Shown: positions 1-9,807, numbered from the stretch's first letter. The stretch: DNA of 64,000 nucleotides from Clostridiales bacterium (GCA_022508265.1 JAFLVP010000004.1:20372-84371), one strand, 5' to 3'. Program-made: numbers and translations. Notes: generated by a model from the sequence alone, not told the origin.

Positions 1-2330
1 CACGTCTTGGAAACGCCTTTAATTATTACCTCTTTTTTGTCTACGATAGCCTTTGCCTCTACGAGCCCCAAGCCCGTATACGCGCGGATAATTTTTATCG
101 TTTCTATTTTGTCGTTTCCCTCGCTCATCAGAATAACGCTGTACTCTCCTGCTCTTGCTGCGGGAATTTTATTAGTATCGGTATTTGTAGCCACCTCTGC
201 CAAGCTTGCGCCGTTTTTAAGATATCTTTCGTACACCTTAATTGTGTTTTGCGATTCGGTTACTCTTGCTTTTTGCGTATTAAACGCTTTCTCCTTATTT
301 CGTAAACGGTAATATTTTGCATTGTTTTTATTAACCGAGTTATTTATAGGCACCAGTAAAATTGCCGTCGGCAAAAGCGCCAACACGGCGCCGCCCACAC
401 CGGAAGCCACAGCAAATATTAGGAAGCTTCCCATATAAGTACCGACGTCGCTGTAATCCAATTCAAAAAACGAAATTCCCAGCATCGGCTCATTGTTGGA
501 ACACGCATAGCCGAAAATTCCGGTAAATGTGCCGAACAATAATACTATACATAAAATGACAAATATTCGGTACAGTCCACCGAATGAAACTTCTTCTCGT
601 TGTTTTATTTTGCCGTTTATTTTATATTCCTCTTGATATTCTTTCTCCTCTTGGGCGCATATCTCTTTTTTCTTTTCGAGATTTTTTAACTCCTCGGCTT
701 TGAGCTCCTCAACGCGGGCTCTTACACGCGCCATAAACTCGTCGTAGTGCGCCTTCTGCTTATCGTCGCCGTAAGAATAAGCCTGTTGCAGGTTTTTATT
801 TCCCATTATCGTTTTAACCTTGTTTGCGTTGAGGTTAAGTCTGTTTACCGTTTCGTCGCCCGTAAGAGAAACTTCCAATAAAAACTTTCTCCAAGCGTTA
901 TCGGACGTGTTGTACATATCCCTTATACGCTGCTCCTCCTCGGCTTTGAGGGCGTTTTTGTACTGCTCGTTGGCGTAATCTTCAAACTCCTTGACGAGTT
1001 TTACGGACCCGTCCTTCGAGTACTGCTTTGCGGTTTTGTAATGCTTGTCGTTTAAAGTCTCCTGAATTTGCCCCGAGCTCTTACCGTTTAAAAGGTCTTT
1101 ATAAGATTTGTTCCTGCTTGTCGAAAGCATAAGACCTATCCACGCCTCCGCGCTCTCGGGGTCGATATCCAGAACCTTGTTGAAGTAATCGGTTGCGCTG
1201 TCAAATTCGCCGCCCGTAAGGAACTGGTTGGCGCGCACTAAAAGCGAACGGGTGGTTGCCGAGGTCTTGGTTTCGACGTGAGCGGGAGCTTCTCTTATGT
1301 TTTTGAGCCTCTCCTCGAGCTCGCGCTGTGCCTCGCGCTGCTTTTCTATCTCCTTTAAGATTGCCGCCTCGCTCTCTTTTTTAGCCTGCTCCGCCTGCGC
1401 CCTCCTCGCCCGCGCCTCGGGGGTGTGGTCCTCTACGAATTTGGTTATCTTTTCACTCGCATTTAAGGAGTGCAAATCTATACCCTGTATCTTGCCGTTC
1501 TTGCCGGGAAGATATTCAACGGGTCTGCCGTAGAAGGCAATGGTTATGCTATCGCTCTCCTTCTGCTCATCGCCGACAAGACGCAAAAATCTCGTGTACT
1601 CGTTCTTGACCCACTTGGTATGCAGGTACTCTTCCTTTCCGCATACTACTATCATACATTCGCTGGTGTAGAGTGCATAGAGTATCCTCGCCTCATAGTC
1701 CGCACCCGTTACGTCTCCAAGCTCTCTCTCCGAAAAGAAAGGATTGTAGCCCTTCCCCTTTAAATCAAAGTATATATCGTCCGCGTGCTTGTAGTCCGCC
1801 GTCCTCTGCTTTGTTGCGTCGTCGGTTACCTTTACGCATATAAAACAGTCGTAGTCCTTGCCCGTCTGCTTTAATTTATAAAATTCTTCCCTTATGTAAT
1901 CTATCTCCGCGGCTTGTCTCTCGTATTCCTCTCTCTGCTCTGCGGTGGCAAGTCTTACGGCCTGCTTATAGTTTGAGTTTTCGCTTATCCTGTCCGTTGA
2001 GATATGGTGGCATATGGGCTGAAGCCTGTCGTTTACTTCGTCCTTTACGTACTGCACCTTGAATTGAGATATCGCCATGCCCCAATATGCCTCGGGCTCT
2101 TTGGGGGAGAGCTCCGCCGCCTTTTTATAGAAGGAATAGGCGTCGTCGAAACGGCAGATATACAAACTGCTTTCGCCGTCGTGCAAAAACTTGAGCGCGG
2201 CGGGCGTTATATCCTCCTTGGGAAGAGTGAACTTCGAACGGCAATATTCGCACTGTACTACGCCGTTTACGGCTGTCTCTATGTCAATCTCCGCACCGCA
2301 ATTTCTGCATTTTATATTTTCAAGTTGCAT
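1..2330 (-). CDS. Zinc-ribbon/TIR/TPR membrane protein with L7/L12-like C-terminus (3' end outside window)
   Basis: This gene is absent from the ORF track because it runs off the window edge; I translated it from the minus strand. The ATG at 2330 follows GAGGAG with 8 nt spacing. The order is: an N-terminal zinc ribbon (CRNCGAE then CEYCRS), a helical stretch, a TIR domain at about residues 165-290 (DYDCFICVK, FFSERELGD, CMIVVCGKEEY, WVKNEYTRF), a long charged coiled coil, TPR-like helices (AEAWIGLMLSTS), two membrane segments, and a last visible stretch (IKIIRAYTGLGLVEAKAIVD) that matches the ribosomal L7/L12 C-terminal fold. TIR domains act as NAD-degrading enzymes or as scaffolds; acidic residues lie near the expected catalytic glutamate, but an alignment is needed. 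The gene starts 31 bp after the deacetylase stop and is probably cotranscribed with it. Confidence 0.85.
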   Translation of the reverse strand, partial: MQLENIKCRNCGAEIDIETAVNGVVQCEYCRSKFTLPKEDITPAALKFLHDGESSLYICRFDDAYSFYKKAAELSPKEPEAYWGMAISQFKVQYVKDEVNDRLQPICHHISTDRISENSNYKQAVRLATAEQREEYERQAAEIDYIREEFYKLKQTGKDYDCFICVKVTDDATKQRTADYKHADDIYFDLKGKGYNPFFSERELGDVTGADYEARILYALYTSECMIVVCGKEEYLHTKWVKNEYTRFLRLVGDEQKESDSITIAFYGRPVEYLPGKNGKIQGIDLHSLNASEKITKFVEDHTPEARARRAQAEQAKKESEAAILKEIEKQREAQRELEERLKNIREAPAHVETKTSATTRSLLVRANQFLTGGEFDSATDYFNKVLDIDPESAEAWIGLMLSTSRNKSYKDLLNGKSSGQIQETLNDKHYKTAKQYSKDGSVKLVKEFEDYANEQYKNALKAEEEQRIRDMYNTSDNAWRKFLLEVSLTGDETVNRLNLNANKVKTIMGNKNLQQAYSYGDDKQKAHYDEFMARVRARVEELKAEELKNLEKKKEICAQEEKEYQEEYKINGKIKQREEVSFGGLYRIFVILCIVLLFGTFTGIFGYACSNNEPMLGISFFELDYSDVGTYMGSFLIFAVASGVGGAVLALLPTAILLVPINNSVNKNNAKYYRLRNKEKAFNTQKARVTESQNTIKVYERYLKNGASLAEVATNTDTNKIPAARAGEYSVILMSEGNDKIETIKIIRAYTGLGLVEAKAIVDKKEVIIKGVSKT

Positions 2331-2361
2331 ATGTCTAACTCCTCTTTTGTAATTATACGGT

Positions 2362-3231
2362 TTACTCTGTTGCTAAAGTGTCAAAGCAAATTTCTTTTCC
2401 GCCGTCTATTTTGTATATCTTTCCGCGTATTTCAAGCCAGACGGGGATAGCCGAAGGATTTTTAACCCTCTCGCCGTCAAGCGAGAATATAAGATTTTTA
2501 TACGCCGTGATATACTCGTAAATTTCCATATTGGTTGCAAACCAGATATCTTTATGTCCGCTTGCGCGCTTTGCAAAATTTTCTATAAGCTCCCAATTGT
2601 TGTCGTCGTCAAACTCGTAGGCGTGACCCCAAAGCCAGAACAGCCAACCCTCTCTGTGCTTGAACTCCTTTTCGGGAGACTCGTTAAAGAATTTCTCGGC
2701 AAGCTCTTTAAACCTTTCGTCGCGGTGGTGGCAGGTGGGCTTTAATCTAAGCCAATCGTTTTGAATTCGGAAGCTGTACGAGCTTTCCGTAGTGCGGGCG
2801 TAGACCACGCCGAGAGCTTTAAGCATTCCGACAATTTCATCGTTGTATGCGCCGTACGCGTACGCCATACCGCGCACCGTGCGGTTATACTTGGTTTCAA
2901 GATAACTGCGGTTTAAAAGCATTTCGCGCATAGCCTCCGAAAGAGGAACTTTATCAAGAAAGATGTGTCTGTCGCCGTGCAGGGCGATTTCCTGGCCGCA
3001 GTCCTTATATAATTTAAACGCGCTCTCCTCATCGAGACGGTTGTGATTGCCCTTATGTTCGAAAAGTCCGCTGTTTAAGTTGAAAGTACCCTTCAAGCCG
3101 TACTTGTTCATTATCTCCAAAAGGCGGATATCGGCTTGAACCCCGTCGTCGTAGCTCAAAGTCAAAGCTTTGCTTTTTCCGCCCGGGAAGCGTATATATT
3201 TTTCCTCATACATCTGTATGAACTTCTTCAT
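2362..3231 (-). CDS. Polysaccharide deacetylase (NodB-type, CE4-like) family protein
   Basis: This is a probable metal-dependent deacetylase of N- or O-acetylated glycans. Near the N-terminus is the SYDDG motif that supplies the catalytic base and a metal-binding aspartate in NodB domains; further on, LHGDRH gives the H-x3-H metal pair. No signal peptide is seen, so it may be cytoplasmic or act on an intracellular sugar. The ORF track begins at a GTG at 3237; the ATG at 3231 sits 9 nt after GAGG and is the better start. It overlaps the end of the MATE exporter gene by 26 nt, so the two are translationally coupled. The C-terminus (KIYKIDGGK) is an extra beta-rich segment. The family is clear; the substrate is not known. 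Confidence 0.82.
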   Translation of the reverse strand: MKKFIQMYEEKYIRFPGGKSKALTLSYDDGVQADIRLLEIMNKYGLKGTFNLNSGLFEHKGNHNRLDEESAFKLYKDCGQEIALHGDRHIFLDKVPLSEAMREMLLNRSYLETKYNRTVRGMAYAYGAYNDEIVGMLKALGVVYARTTESSYSFRIQNDWLRLKPTCHHRDERFKELAEKFFNESPEKEFKHREGWLFWLWGHAYEFDDDNNWELIENFAKRASGHKDIWFATNMEIYEYITAYKNLIFSLDGERVKNPSAIPVWLEIRGKIYKIDGGKEICFDTLATE

Positions 3232-4690
3232 TTTCACTTTCCTCGCTTATAATTTCCGCCGTGCCCTGCGCTGTGACTGCTACGGGGGTATCCAGCCTGC
3301 CCGAAGCCTTTTTCCACCTGCCCGAAAGCACCCTTCCGCCGAAAAGCATGGAGCGAACACCCCAGTCGGAGACCATACCTATCCAAAGTCCGAACGCGCC
3401 GAGCTTTGCGCCCACCCACCCGCAGGTCAGAATATAGCAAAGTCCAACACGCATTAAAATCATTGAAATTACCGCCGCAAACATTACGTATTTTACGTCC
3501 GAAGTCGCCTTTAAAACCGCGGGCAATCCGAACGAAAGCGGATAGGTTGCAAACTGTATTGAAAGACAGAGCGTAAAACATTTCCGCGCGATTGTGCGCG
3601 CCTCGGGCGAGATGTTGTAGAAGGACAGTAAGGGTTCGGATAAACCCCAAACGAGCCCCACGCACGCCGCGTTGCCTATGTAGTTTATAAGAAGCATTCT
3701 TTTTATGTAGTATTTGACTTGGTCGACCTCGCCCGTGCCGACAGCCTGACCTATTACCGTGAGCGTGGCTGTATTTATGCCGTTGCCCACGATAGAGGAC
3801 ATCGTGTTTATGTTGTACGCCGCAGAGTTTGCCGCGGTGTTGTAGTTGATGCCTGTTACGGGGTCGTTGTAAATGCCTATTGTAATAAAGGCAATGACGA
3901 GAATTTTGCCGAGCTGAAAGAGACTGCTCTCTATTCCACCGGGGACGCCGAGCTTTAAAATGCTCTTTAAGTAGCCGCCGTGAAAGCGGAATTTTTCAAA
4001 AATTTTGATGTGTACGATATTGCTCTTTCTCGTTACCAAAAAGAGAGTAAATAAGGCGGGGAATATTCGCGCCAATAGAGTGCCGAGCGCAACGCCCACC
4101 ACCTCGAGACGAGCGGCAAATAAAAATATGGCGTTAAAGCCTATATTCAAAAAGAAGGAAATTATGCCCGAGAGCATTGTGTTCATACTCTTTCGCTGTG
4201 CACGGAGCACTGCCGCACAGCAGTTGAATATGGCAAGGAAGGGATAGCTTGCCGCCATTATAAGAAAGTACTTGCAGGCGTAATCTTTGGTCTTTTCCGT
4301 AGCCTCGTTAAAGAGCAGTTCTATTATCTGACGGTTGAGCGCCATGCACAAACCCATAAGGACGAGCGAGGTCAAAAGCATTATTACGATAAGCTGTTTT
4401 GCAGACTTGTTCGCCTCTTCAACCTTGCCCGCGCCGAGAAGCTGTGCCGTTAAAATTGCACCGCCCGCACCGAACGCGACGAACAGCTGAATTAAGAGGC
4501 TTGAAACCTGATCGACAGCAGTTATCGCAGATAAAATAGAGTTGCCCTCGCCGCTGACGCCGTTGGAGGCCATGAGCCCGTCTATCATGCCAAGCGACAT
4601 TGACAGCGCAGATTCGATACATATGGGAATTATTAAATACGCAAGAGCTTTGCCCGTGAATAGCGTATATTTTTTCTTGACCTTTTCCAC
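3206..4690 (-). CDS. MATE family efflux transporter
   Basis: An integral membrane protein of 494 residues with about 12 hydrophobic segments in two related halves, the usual size for MATE proteins, which exchange cations for drugs or metabolites. Diagnostic stretches are the N-terminal half (SMSLGMIDGLMAS, GAGGAILTAQLLGAGK) and the second half (GGIESSLFQLGK). The start is a GTG at 4690 with GGAG five bases before it. The C-terminal ~30 residues are an acidic cytoplasmic tail. It lies 38 bp after the glycosidase gene and overlaps the deacetylase gene, so it belongs to the same minus-strand run. The exported compound cannot be told from sequence. Confidence 0.9.
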   Translation of the reverse strand: MEKVKKKYTLFTGKALAYLIIPICIESALSMSLGMIDGLMASNGVSGEGNSILSAITAVDQVSSLLIQLFVAFGAGGAILTAQLLGAGKVEEANKSAKQLIVIMLLTSLVLMGLCMALNRQIIELLFNEATEKTKDYACKYFLIMAASYPFLAIFNCCAAVLRAQRKSMNTMLSGIISFFLNIGFNAIFLFAARLEVVGVALGTLLARIFPALFTLFLVTRKSNIVHIKIFEKFRFHGGYLKSILKLGVPGGIESSLFQLGKILVIAFITIGIYNDPVTGINYNTAANSAAYNINTMSSIVGNGINTATLTVIGQAVGTGEVDQVKYYIKRMLLINYIGNAACVGLVWGLSEPLLSFYNISPEARTIARKCFTLCLSIQFATYPLSFGLPAVLKATSDVKYVMFAAVISMILMRVGLCYILTCGWVGAKLGAFGLWIGMVSDWGVRSMLFGGRVLSGRWKKASGRLDTPVAVTAQGTAEIISEESENEEVHTDV

Positions 4691-4728
4691 TTAATCTCCG
4701 AGGCGCAGGTTCTGTAAATTTCTGCGCT

Positions 4729-6228
4729 TTATCTGACCCTGTTGTCCGTGCAGGTCACGCGGTAGTATTTAAAGGTTGCGCACCCCTTACTCTTGGATTG
4801 AGCGCGGGCGTAAACTCCCGTCTTTGCACCCGTCCAAACTCCGGGGGAGGCGTAGAATTTGCGGGTGAACGCGCTTCCTCCGAATGTGAACTTGCAGGCG
4901 AGCATATCCTTTTCCTCATACTTTGCCGAGAGCTGGAAGGTTATATAATTTTCGTCGTAGGGCTGACTTAAGGCGAGAGCCTCGTCTTCCTCGCCTCCTA
5001 TTTCGCCCTTTCTAATCTCAATGTAATTTCTGCCCTCTCTTCTTACTACGCAGGCGTAGACGTATTCCTTTCCGAACACGACGAACCCCGCCTCGTCGCC
5101 GTCGTTTACAAGGTTTAGCTTGCACTTGGTCTTTATGGCAAAGTTTTTATGGCACACCTTCTGCATAAATAGCTGGGGGAGGTCGGAGAGCGCCTTTTTA
5201 TCGTATTCGACGCAGTTAAGTTTCAGTCCGCTTTTGAGCGTAAACCACCCCTCCTGCATATTTGCGGGGGTCTGCCATACGGGGGAGAGCTTGAAGGAGT
5301 CAAACTCGTCGGACGGGTCGATTTTGGCGCCCGTTGAAATGTCCACGGGGTATTCGCCCTCATCTGTCGGGGTTCCGGGCAGGTTTTCGTCCGTTACTTC
5401 TCCGCAAAGCGGCCAATCTCTATGCCATTCGACGGGTTGAAGATGCACCGCTCTGCCGTAGGGACCCTTGTCCTGAAAGTGCATAAACGCCCACTTTTCG
5501 CCATTATCGTCGAGGTCTATGAGCGCGCCCTGATGGGGGCCGTTTATAGGGCTGTCGCCCTGCGTTAAAATTATCTTGGTTTCGTAGGGGCCGTAAATTC
5601 TCTCCGAACGGAGCGCGACCTGCCAGCCCGTTTTAACCCCGCCTGCGGGCGCTAAAATATAGAAATATTTGCCCCTGCGGTAGAGCTTGGGTCCCTCTAT
5701 GTTGGGCGCGATGTCGTGTCCGTCGTAGATTACGGTATATTTCTTTGCGGGGGTCTTTAGTTCCTCGTCCGTTTCAAAGATTGCAAGCTGTGAATTTACG
5801 CCTATGCGGGATTTCACGAACGCAAATACGACGAAGCACTTTCCGTTTGCCCATATCGGGCAGGGGTCCTCGTAGCCCGCGCCCTCTACAAGGGGACGGA
5901 GAAGCGACCACTCGCCGTAGGGGTCGACCGCCTCCGAGACGAAGATACCCTCGTCGGGGAAGGGGATAAGGCAGTAAAATTTACCGCCGTGATATCTTAT
6001 TGAGGGCGCCCACGCTCCGCAGCCGTGTTTAACCTTGTCGTAGCCGAGAAATGGTATATCCTTTAAGACGTGGTTGATTATCTCCCACTCCACCAGGTTT
6101 TTGGAGTGAAGAACGGGCACGCCCGGCACGTGGTTGAAGCTTGACGCAACCATATAAAAGTCGTCGCCGACGCGGATTACGTCGGGGTCGGAATAGTCAG
6201 ATAACAGCACCGGATTTGTGTACTTCAT
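4729..6228 (-). CDS. Glycoside hydrolase family 43 (beta-xylosidase/arabinofuranosidase type)
   Basis: A 499-residue two-domain GH43 enzyme. The N-terminal five-bladed propeller carries the expected acidic triad: D14 in YSDPDV (general base), D121 in YEDPCP (pKa modulator) and E178 in NIEGPK (general acid). From about residue 300 there is a beta-sandwich domain typical of longer GH43 enzymes (WQTPANMQEGWF, FGKEYVYACV). No signal peptide is seen, so it probably acts on imported oligosaccharides released from plant arabinoxylan. GAGGATG precedes the ATG. It starts 10 bp after the end of the YhaN-like gene. The exact linkage specificity (xylose versus arabinose) cannot be assigned. Confidence 0.9.
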   Translation of the reverse strand: MKYTNPVLLSDYSDPDVIRVGDDFYMVASSFNHVPGVPVLHSKNLVEWEIINHVLKDIPFLGYDKVKHGCGAWAPSIRYHGGKFYCLIPFPDEGIFVSEAVDPYGEWSLLRPLVEGAGYEDPCPIWANGKCFVVFAFVKSRIGVNSQLAIFETDEELKTPAKKYTVIYDGHDIAPNIEGPKLYRRGKYFYILAPAGGVKTGWQVALRSERIYGPYETKIILTQGDSPINGPHQGALIDLDDNGEKWAFMHFQDKGPYGRAVHLQPVEWHRDWPLCGEVTDENLPGTPTDEGEYPVDISTGAKIDPSDEFDSFKLSPVWQTPANMQEGWFTLKSGLKLNCVEYDKKALSDLPQLFMQKVCHKNFAIKTKCKLNLVNDGDEAGFVVFGKEYVYACVVRREGRNYIEIRKGEIGGEEDEALALSQPYDENYITFQLSAKYEEKDMLACKFTFGGSAFTRKFYASPGVWTGAKTGVYARAQSKSKGCATFKYYRVTCTDNRVR

Positions 6229-6238
6229 AATTCATCCT

Positions 6239-8749
6239 CTATATTTTTCGACTTTCGTGACAGCAGAAATATATTATCTGCACACTACCTGTCAATTCTT
6301 TGACCGCCTTTGCGGTGTTTTGCATATTGTCCTTATCGAGGTTGATAAAGGGGTCGTCCATGATGACGAATGGCTTTTCGTCCTTGAAAATATTGTCGAG
6401 GAGGGCAAGCCTTAAGCACAGTCCGCAGACGGCGAGCTGACCCGCGCTTAAATGCTTACGGCTTTTAATCTCGCCCGAGAACTCGAAACTTACTTCGAAG
6501 TCGGCAGTCATTACAAGTTTTTCGCCGAGCGCCTTTAAAATTGCGTCCGAGTACTTTAAAAAGCTGTCCTTTACGGGCGCAATATACTTGTCGCAAAGCT
6601 TTTGGTGCGCCGAAGACAAGAGATCCTTTGCCGCCGAAAGAATTTTGACCGCGACTTCATCCTTTTTGATTTGCCCGTCAAGCTGCTCTTTTTTAACCCT
6701 CTTTTCGGGCAGACTCTCCAAAGCCGCCTCGTCGTCCGTAATCTGACTGTCCAAAAGCCCCAACGCCTTTCTCTTTTCGGCAAGCAGGGTGCGCACCTCG
6801 CTCAAATCCTCGGCGCTTTCAACCGCTCTTTCGAAAAGTCCGTTTTCCTCTTTGTAGCTTTGTGTCTTTTGCTCCTTTTCCCTGACTTCCCTTTCAAGCC
6901 GCCCGTAATTTTTTATATCGTCCGAAATTGCACGGAGCCCTTCCGCACCCGAAAATTCCAAGCCGTATCTGTTCAAAAGCTTTGTGATACTCTCTAAAAT
7001 TTCTTTGTTTTCAAGCTCGTATTTTTGCCTGTTTTCTTCAGTGCTTTCGCGCTGGGACAGGAGCAGTTTATACTCTGCGGTATCGTCCCTCATCTCGTTC
7101 AGGCTTGCGCGCGCGTTTTCGCCGAGGTATCCGTATTTTTCCAAGATAGCTAACGCCTCTTCCTCCTCGGTTTCGGCTTGTCTTGACTTGCTGTTTGCAA
7201 GCTCACTCTTCTCTTCGCGCTCCTTTAAAAGAGTTTTGTACTCCTCGAGGTCGGATAAAAACTGCGTGAACGAGGAGATGACGCTGTCCGAGTAGTAGCC
7301 GTAGGGCGCGAGATAGCCCCTTAAAAGCTGTTCGTCCGAGGAGAGCGCCTGCATTATATCCGTGTTTATCTGTACGGAGCTTACGCCGCTTTTGCGGAGC
7401 AGGAGCAAAACTCCCGAAAATACAAGCCCGAGCGCACCGAGAACGAGCGCAATTATTCCCGCAATCTGAACGAAGAATAAAAGCGCTATTCCCGCAATCA
7501 ATATAAGCGCCGAAACGCCCGACCCCACGATAAGGGGTGTAATATTCTTCTTGGGTGCGGTCGGGGCTACGGCGGAGGTTTTCAGTTTTTTATCGTTTTC
7601 GCCGTATCTTTCCGCAACCGCCTTTGCGTTTTCAAGTTCCTTTTCGTCCGGTAAGCCGTGTCTGAAAACATCGTCCAGATTTTTTGCTTTTGGGCTGTCC
7701 GCAGAACCTGAAATTTGCTCCGCCTCTGCCGAGAGCTTCGATACGCTGTCCAAAAGAGAGGTGCACTTTTCAAAGTCCGCCTCGTCGGGCATACCAAAAG
7801 AAAATTTTTCTTCAAGCTCTTTCAGCCTGTCGTCATTTAAAAACCGTACGTTTTCGAGCGCCCCGCTGTTTTTGCCGAATATTGCATACCTTTCTTCGGC
7901 AGTCTTTATCTCGTCGGCGGCAGGCAGTCCATTTTTATAGCGGGAAGTTATTTCTTCAAGCTCTTTCTTCTTTGAATTGAGCTCTGCAATACTTCCGTCA
8001 TAGGTGGCCCATTTTTGAGCGAGTATCTTGTCCTCGTTCAGCTTTTCAAGCCTCTTTTCAAGCTCCGCTATCTCGCCGGCGAGTTTTTTTCTGTCGTGAT
8101 ATTTTGCGGTCAGGGCGATGTCCGTATCTTCAAGCCCGGCAATCTCGTATAAAAGATTTCGCCTTTCCTCTTTCTTTCTGTCAATCTCGCCGCCGTTGCC
8201 GCGCGCCGCCTTTAATCTCTTGCGCTTTGCATCGAGTGCGTCGATTGCCTCTTTGAGCCCCGCGCCGTCGGCAGAGAACACCCTGCCCGTGATTTTTTCG
8301 CCTATGTCCGAGTTGGCGCCGCCGTCTATATCCGAGGCGGTTATAAACGCCGTGCGGGTAAAGGAGTCCTCGTCCAAGCCAAAGAGCTCCTCGCCGAAAT
8401 TTTGCGAACACTTCAGGGGCGCACTGTTTTTATAGACCGTAAACTCGTCCTTGGTGTCGCTCTTTTTATCGAAAAATCTTTCGATGCGGTAGGTATCTCC
8501 CCCCTTTTCAAAGGTGATATTACCGCCGAACTTTCCGCCCCCGAAGGGGTAATAGCGCTGTCTGTCGCTGAATTTTTTGGTTGCTGCGGTAAAGGAGGAA
8601 AGTCCGTAGAACATTGCCTTAATAAAAGCGGCAAGCGTGGTCTTGCCCGCGCCGTTTTCCTCCGCAAATACGGTAAGGTTTTTATCAAATGTATAGTCCC
8701 TGTTTGAAAGCTTTCCGAAATTTTCTATATGGCAGGATAAAAGCTTCAT
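6239..8749 (-). CDS. SMC/Rad50-like ATPase of the YhaN type
   Basis: An 836-residue ABC-class ATPase with split head domains. Walker A is AEENGAGKTTLA at about residues 29-40; the C-terminal end has the signature LSAGQLAVCGLCLRLAL and Walker B FVIMDDPFINLD. Between them are long coiled coils. Unlike SbcC, the middle holds a hydrophobic hairpin of about 45 residues (LIVGSGVSALILIAGI, then IIALVLGALGLVFSG), the hallmark of the membrane-anchored YhaN branch. It overlaps the phosphoesterase gene by 4 nt (ATGA), so the two proteins very likely form an SbcCD/Rad50-Mre11-like DNA-end processing complex, here placed at the membrane. Assignment to the family is firm; the precise role is inferred. Confidence 0.88.
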   Translation of the reverse strand: MKLLSCHIENFGKLSNRDYTFDKNLTVFAEENGAGKTTLAAFIKAMFYGLSSFTAATKKFSDRQRYYPFGGGKFGGNITFEKGGDTYRIERFFDKKSDTKDEFTVYKNSAPLKCSQNFGEELFGLDEDSFTRTAFITASDIDGGANSDIGEKITGRVFSADGAGLKEAIDALDAKRKRLKAARGNGGEIDRKKEERRNLLYEIAGLEDTDIALTAKYHDRKKLAGEIAELEKRLEKLNEDKILAQKWATYDGSIAELNSKKKELEEITSRYKNGLPAADEIKTAEERYAIFGKNSGALENVRFLNDDRLKELEEKFSFGMPDEADFEKCTSLLDSVSKLSAEAEQISGSADSPKAKNLDDVFRHGLPDEKELENAKAVAERYGENDKKLKTSAVAPTAPKKNITPLIVGSGVSALILIAGIALLFFVQIAGIIALVLGALGLVFSGVLLLLRKSGVSSVQINTDIMQALSSDEQLLRGYLAPYGYYSDSVISSFTQFLSDLEEYKTLLKEREEKSELANSKSRQAETEEEEALAILEKYGYLGENARASLNEMRDDTAEYKLLLSQRESTEENRQKYELENKEILESITKLLNRYGLEFSGAEGLRAISDDIKNYGRLEREVREKEQKTQSYKEENGLFERAVESAEDLSEVRTLLAEKRKALGLLDSQITDDEAALESLPEKRVKKEQLDGQIKKDEVAVKILSAAKDLLSSAHQKLCDKYIAPVKDSFLKYSDAILKALGEKLVMTADFEVSFEFSGEIKSRKHLSAGQLAVCGLCLRLALLDNIFKDEKPFVIMDDPFINLDKDNMQNTAKAVKELTGSVQIIYFCCHESRKI

Positions 8750-9807
8750 ATGTCAATCTCCCTCGAATCGAGGGCTTTGAGCCCTGCCGAAATTATGTCC
8801 TGTTTCTCGTCCTCGGAGTACGCCGAGGCAAGCACGGCGCGGATAAACTCGCCCCGAAGGGATATATCCCCCTGCAATGCCGAAATATCGAACTTTCTCT
8901 TGGTCTTGTCCTTAATATCGAAAACGTAGTAGTTTTCAGCCGACATTCTCTTTTGAATTTCCTCGGCAAGGTCTGCGTTGTCAAAGGAAATTTCGCCCGA
9001 AAGACAGACGCGGACCATATCGTTTTTACTGCAGGATACGGCGTCTTTTACTGTTCTGTACGCCGAATAGTCGTCCGTCGCACCGCTGATATCTACGTTG
9101 AAAATATGAATTTTTCTCTTGGCAAAGGGCACGAACTCAAAAGTTATTCTGTCCTCCGTATTCAAAAGAATAAAGCCCTTTTCTCCAGCCTCGTCGAAGC
9201 CTCTGCCCTCCAAACAGCCCGGATACGCCCATACGCCCCGCTCGTCTATCTTTCCGTCGTTATAGTAGTGAATATGCCCGAGGGCGAGGTAGTCTATATT
9301 TTTATTGCGAAGCTTATTGAGGTTTACCCTGTCCTTTCCGCTTGCGTCGCCGACGGCGCCGTGAAGCATTAAGATGTTTAATTTGTCCTTTTCAAGGTTT
9401 AACGAGGAATAGATTGAAGTGCAGTTATCCTGACCGAGCTCGACGCCGGAAATGTTGACTCCGTTAAATTCGTAGGTGGTAATGCCGCGCGAGAAAGTCT
9501 TTAAATTTTCAAGCTCCAGCGTAAAGGACTCCTCGCCGTCATGATTTCCGCGAAGATAAAAAAAGGTAATTTCGGGATTGTTTTTGATTGCGTTGTAGAA
9601 AAATTCCTTGTCCTTTTTGAAGGGGCGGTCGGAGTCGAAAATATCCCCGCAAAGTAGCACGCCCGAAACACCGTTGTTTTTGGCATAATCCAAAAGACCC
9701 GAAAAGCTTGCGCGAAGCTCCCCTCTGCGGTTCTTCGCCTCTTCGGCAGAAAGATTTACGTCCATTTTAGAGCCGAGATGCACGTCGGCACAGTGAATTA
9801 ACTTCAT
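8746..9807 (-). CDS. Mre11/SbcD/YhaO-type metallophosphoesterase (DNA repair exonuclease subunit)
   Basis: A 353-residue calcineurin-like phosphoesterase. Metal-ligand motifs appear in family order: CADVHLG (D8, H10), CGDIFD, LRGNHDGE and LGHIHYYND. The C-terminal ~130 residues form the capping domain seen in SbcD/YhaO. It is the first gene of the run, coupled by a 4-nt overlap to its YhaN-like ATPase partner. There is no Shine-Dalgarno sequence before the ATG; the -10 box TAAAAT ends 8 nt upstream, so the transcript is predicted to be leaderless or nearly so. Confidence 0.9.
   Translation of the reverse strand: MKLIHCADVHLGSKMDVNLSAEEAKNRRGELRASFSGLLDYAKNNGVSGVLLCGDIFDSDRPFKKDKEFFYNAIKNNPEITFFYLRGNHDGEESFTLELENLKTFSRGITTYEFNGVNISGVELGQDNCTSIYSSLNLEKDKLNILMLHGAVGDASGKDRVNLNKLRNKNIDYLALGHIHYYNDGKIDERGVWAYPGCLEGRGFDEAGEKGFILLNTEDRITFEFVPFAKRKIHIFNVDISGATDDYSAYRTVKDAVSCSKNDMVRVCLSGEISFDNADLAEEIQKRMSAENYYVFDIKDKTKRKFDISALQGDISLRGEFIRAVLASAYSEDEKQDIISAGLKALDSREIDI

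Noticed and set aside
7-312. Plus-strand ORF of 101 codons at the left edge
   Set aside because: It is the antisense shadow of the TIR/L7-L12-like gene, whose minus-strand frame is open to the window edge and shows recognisable domains.
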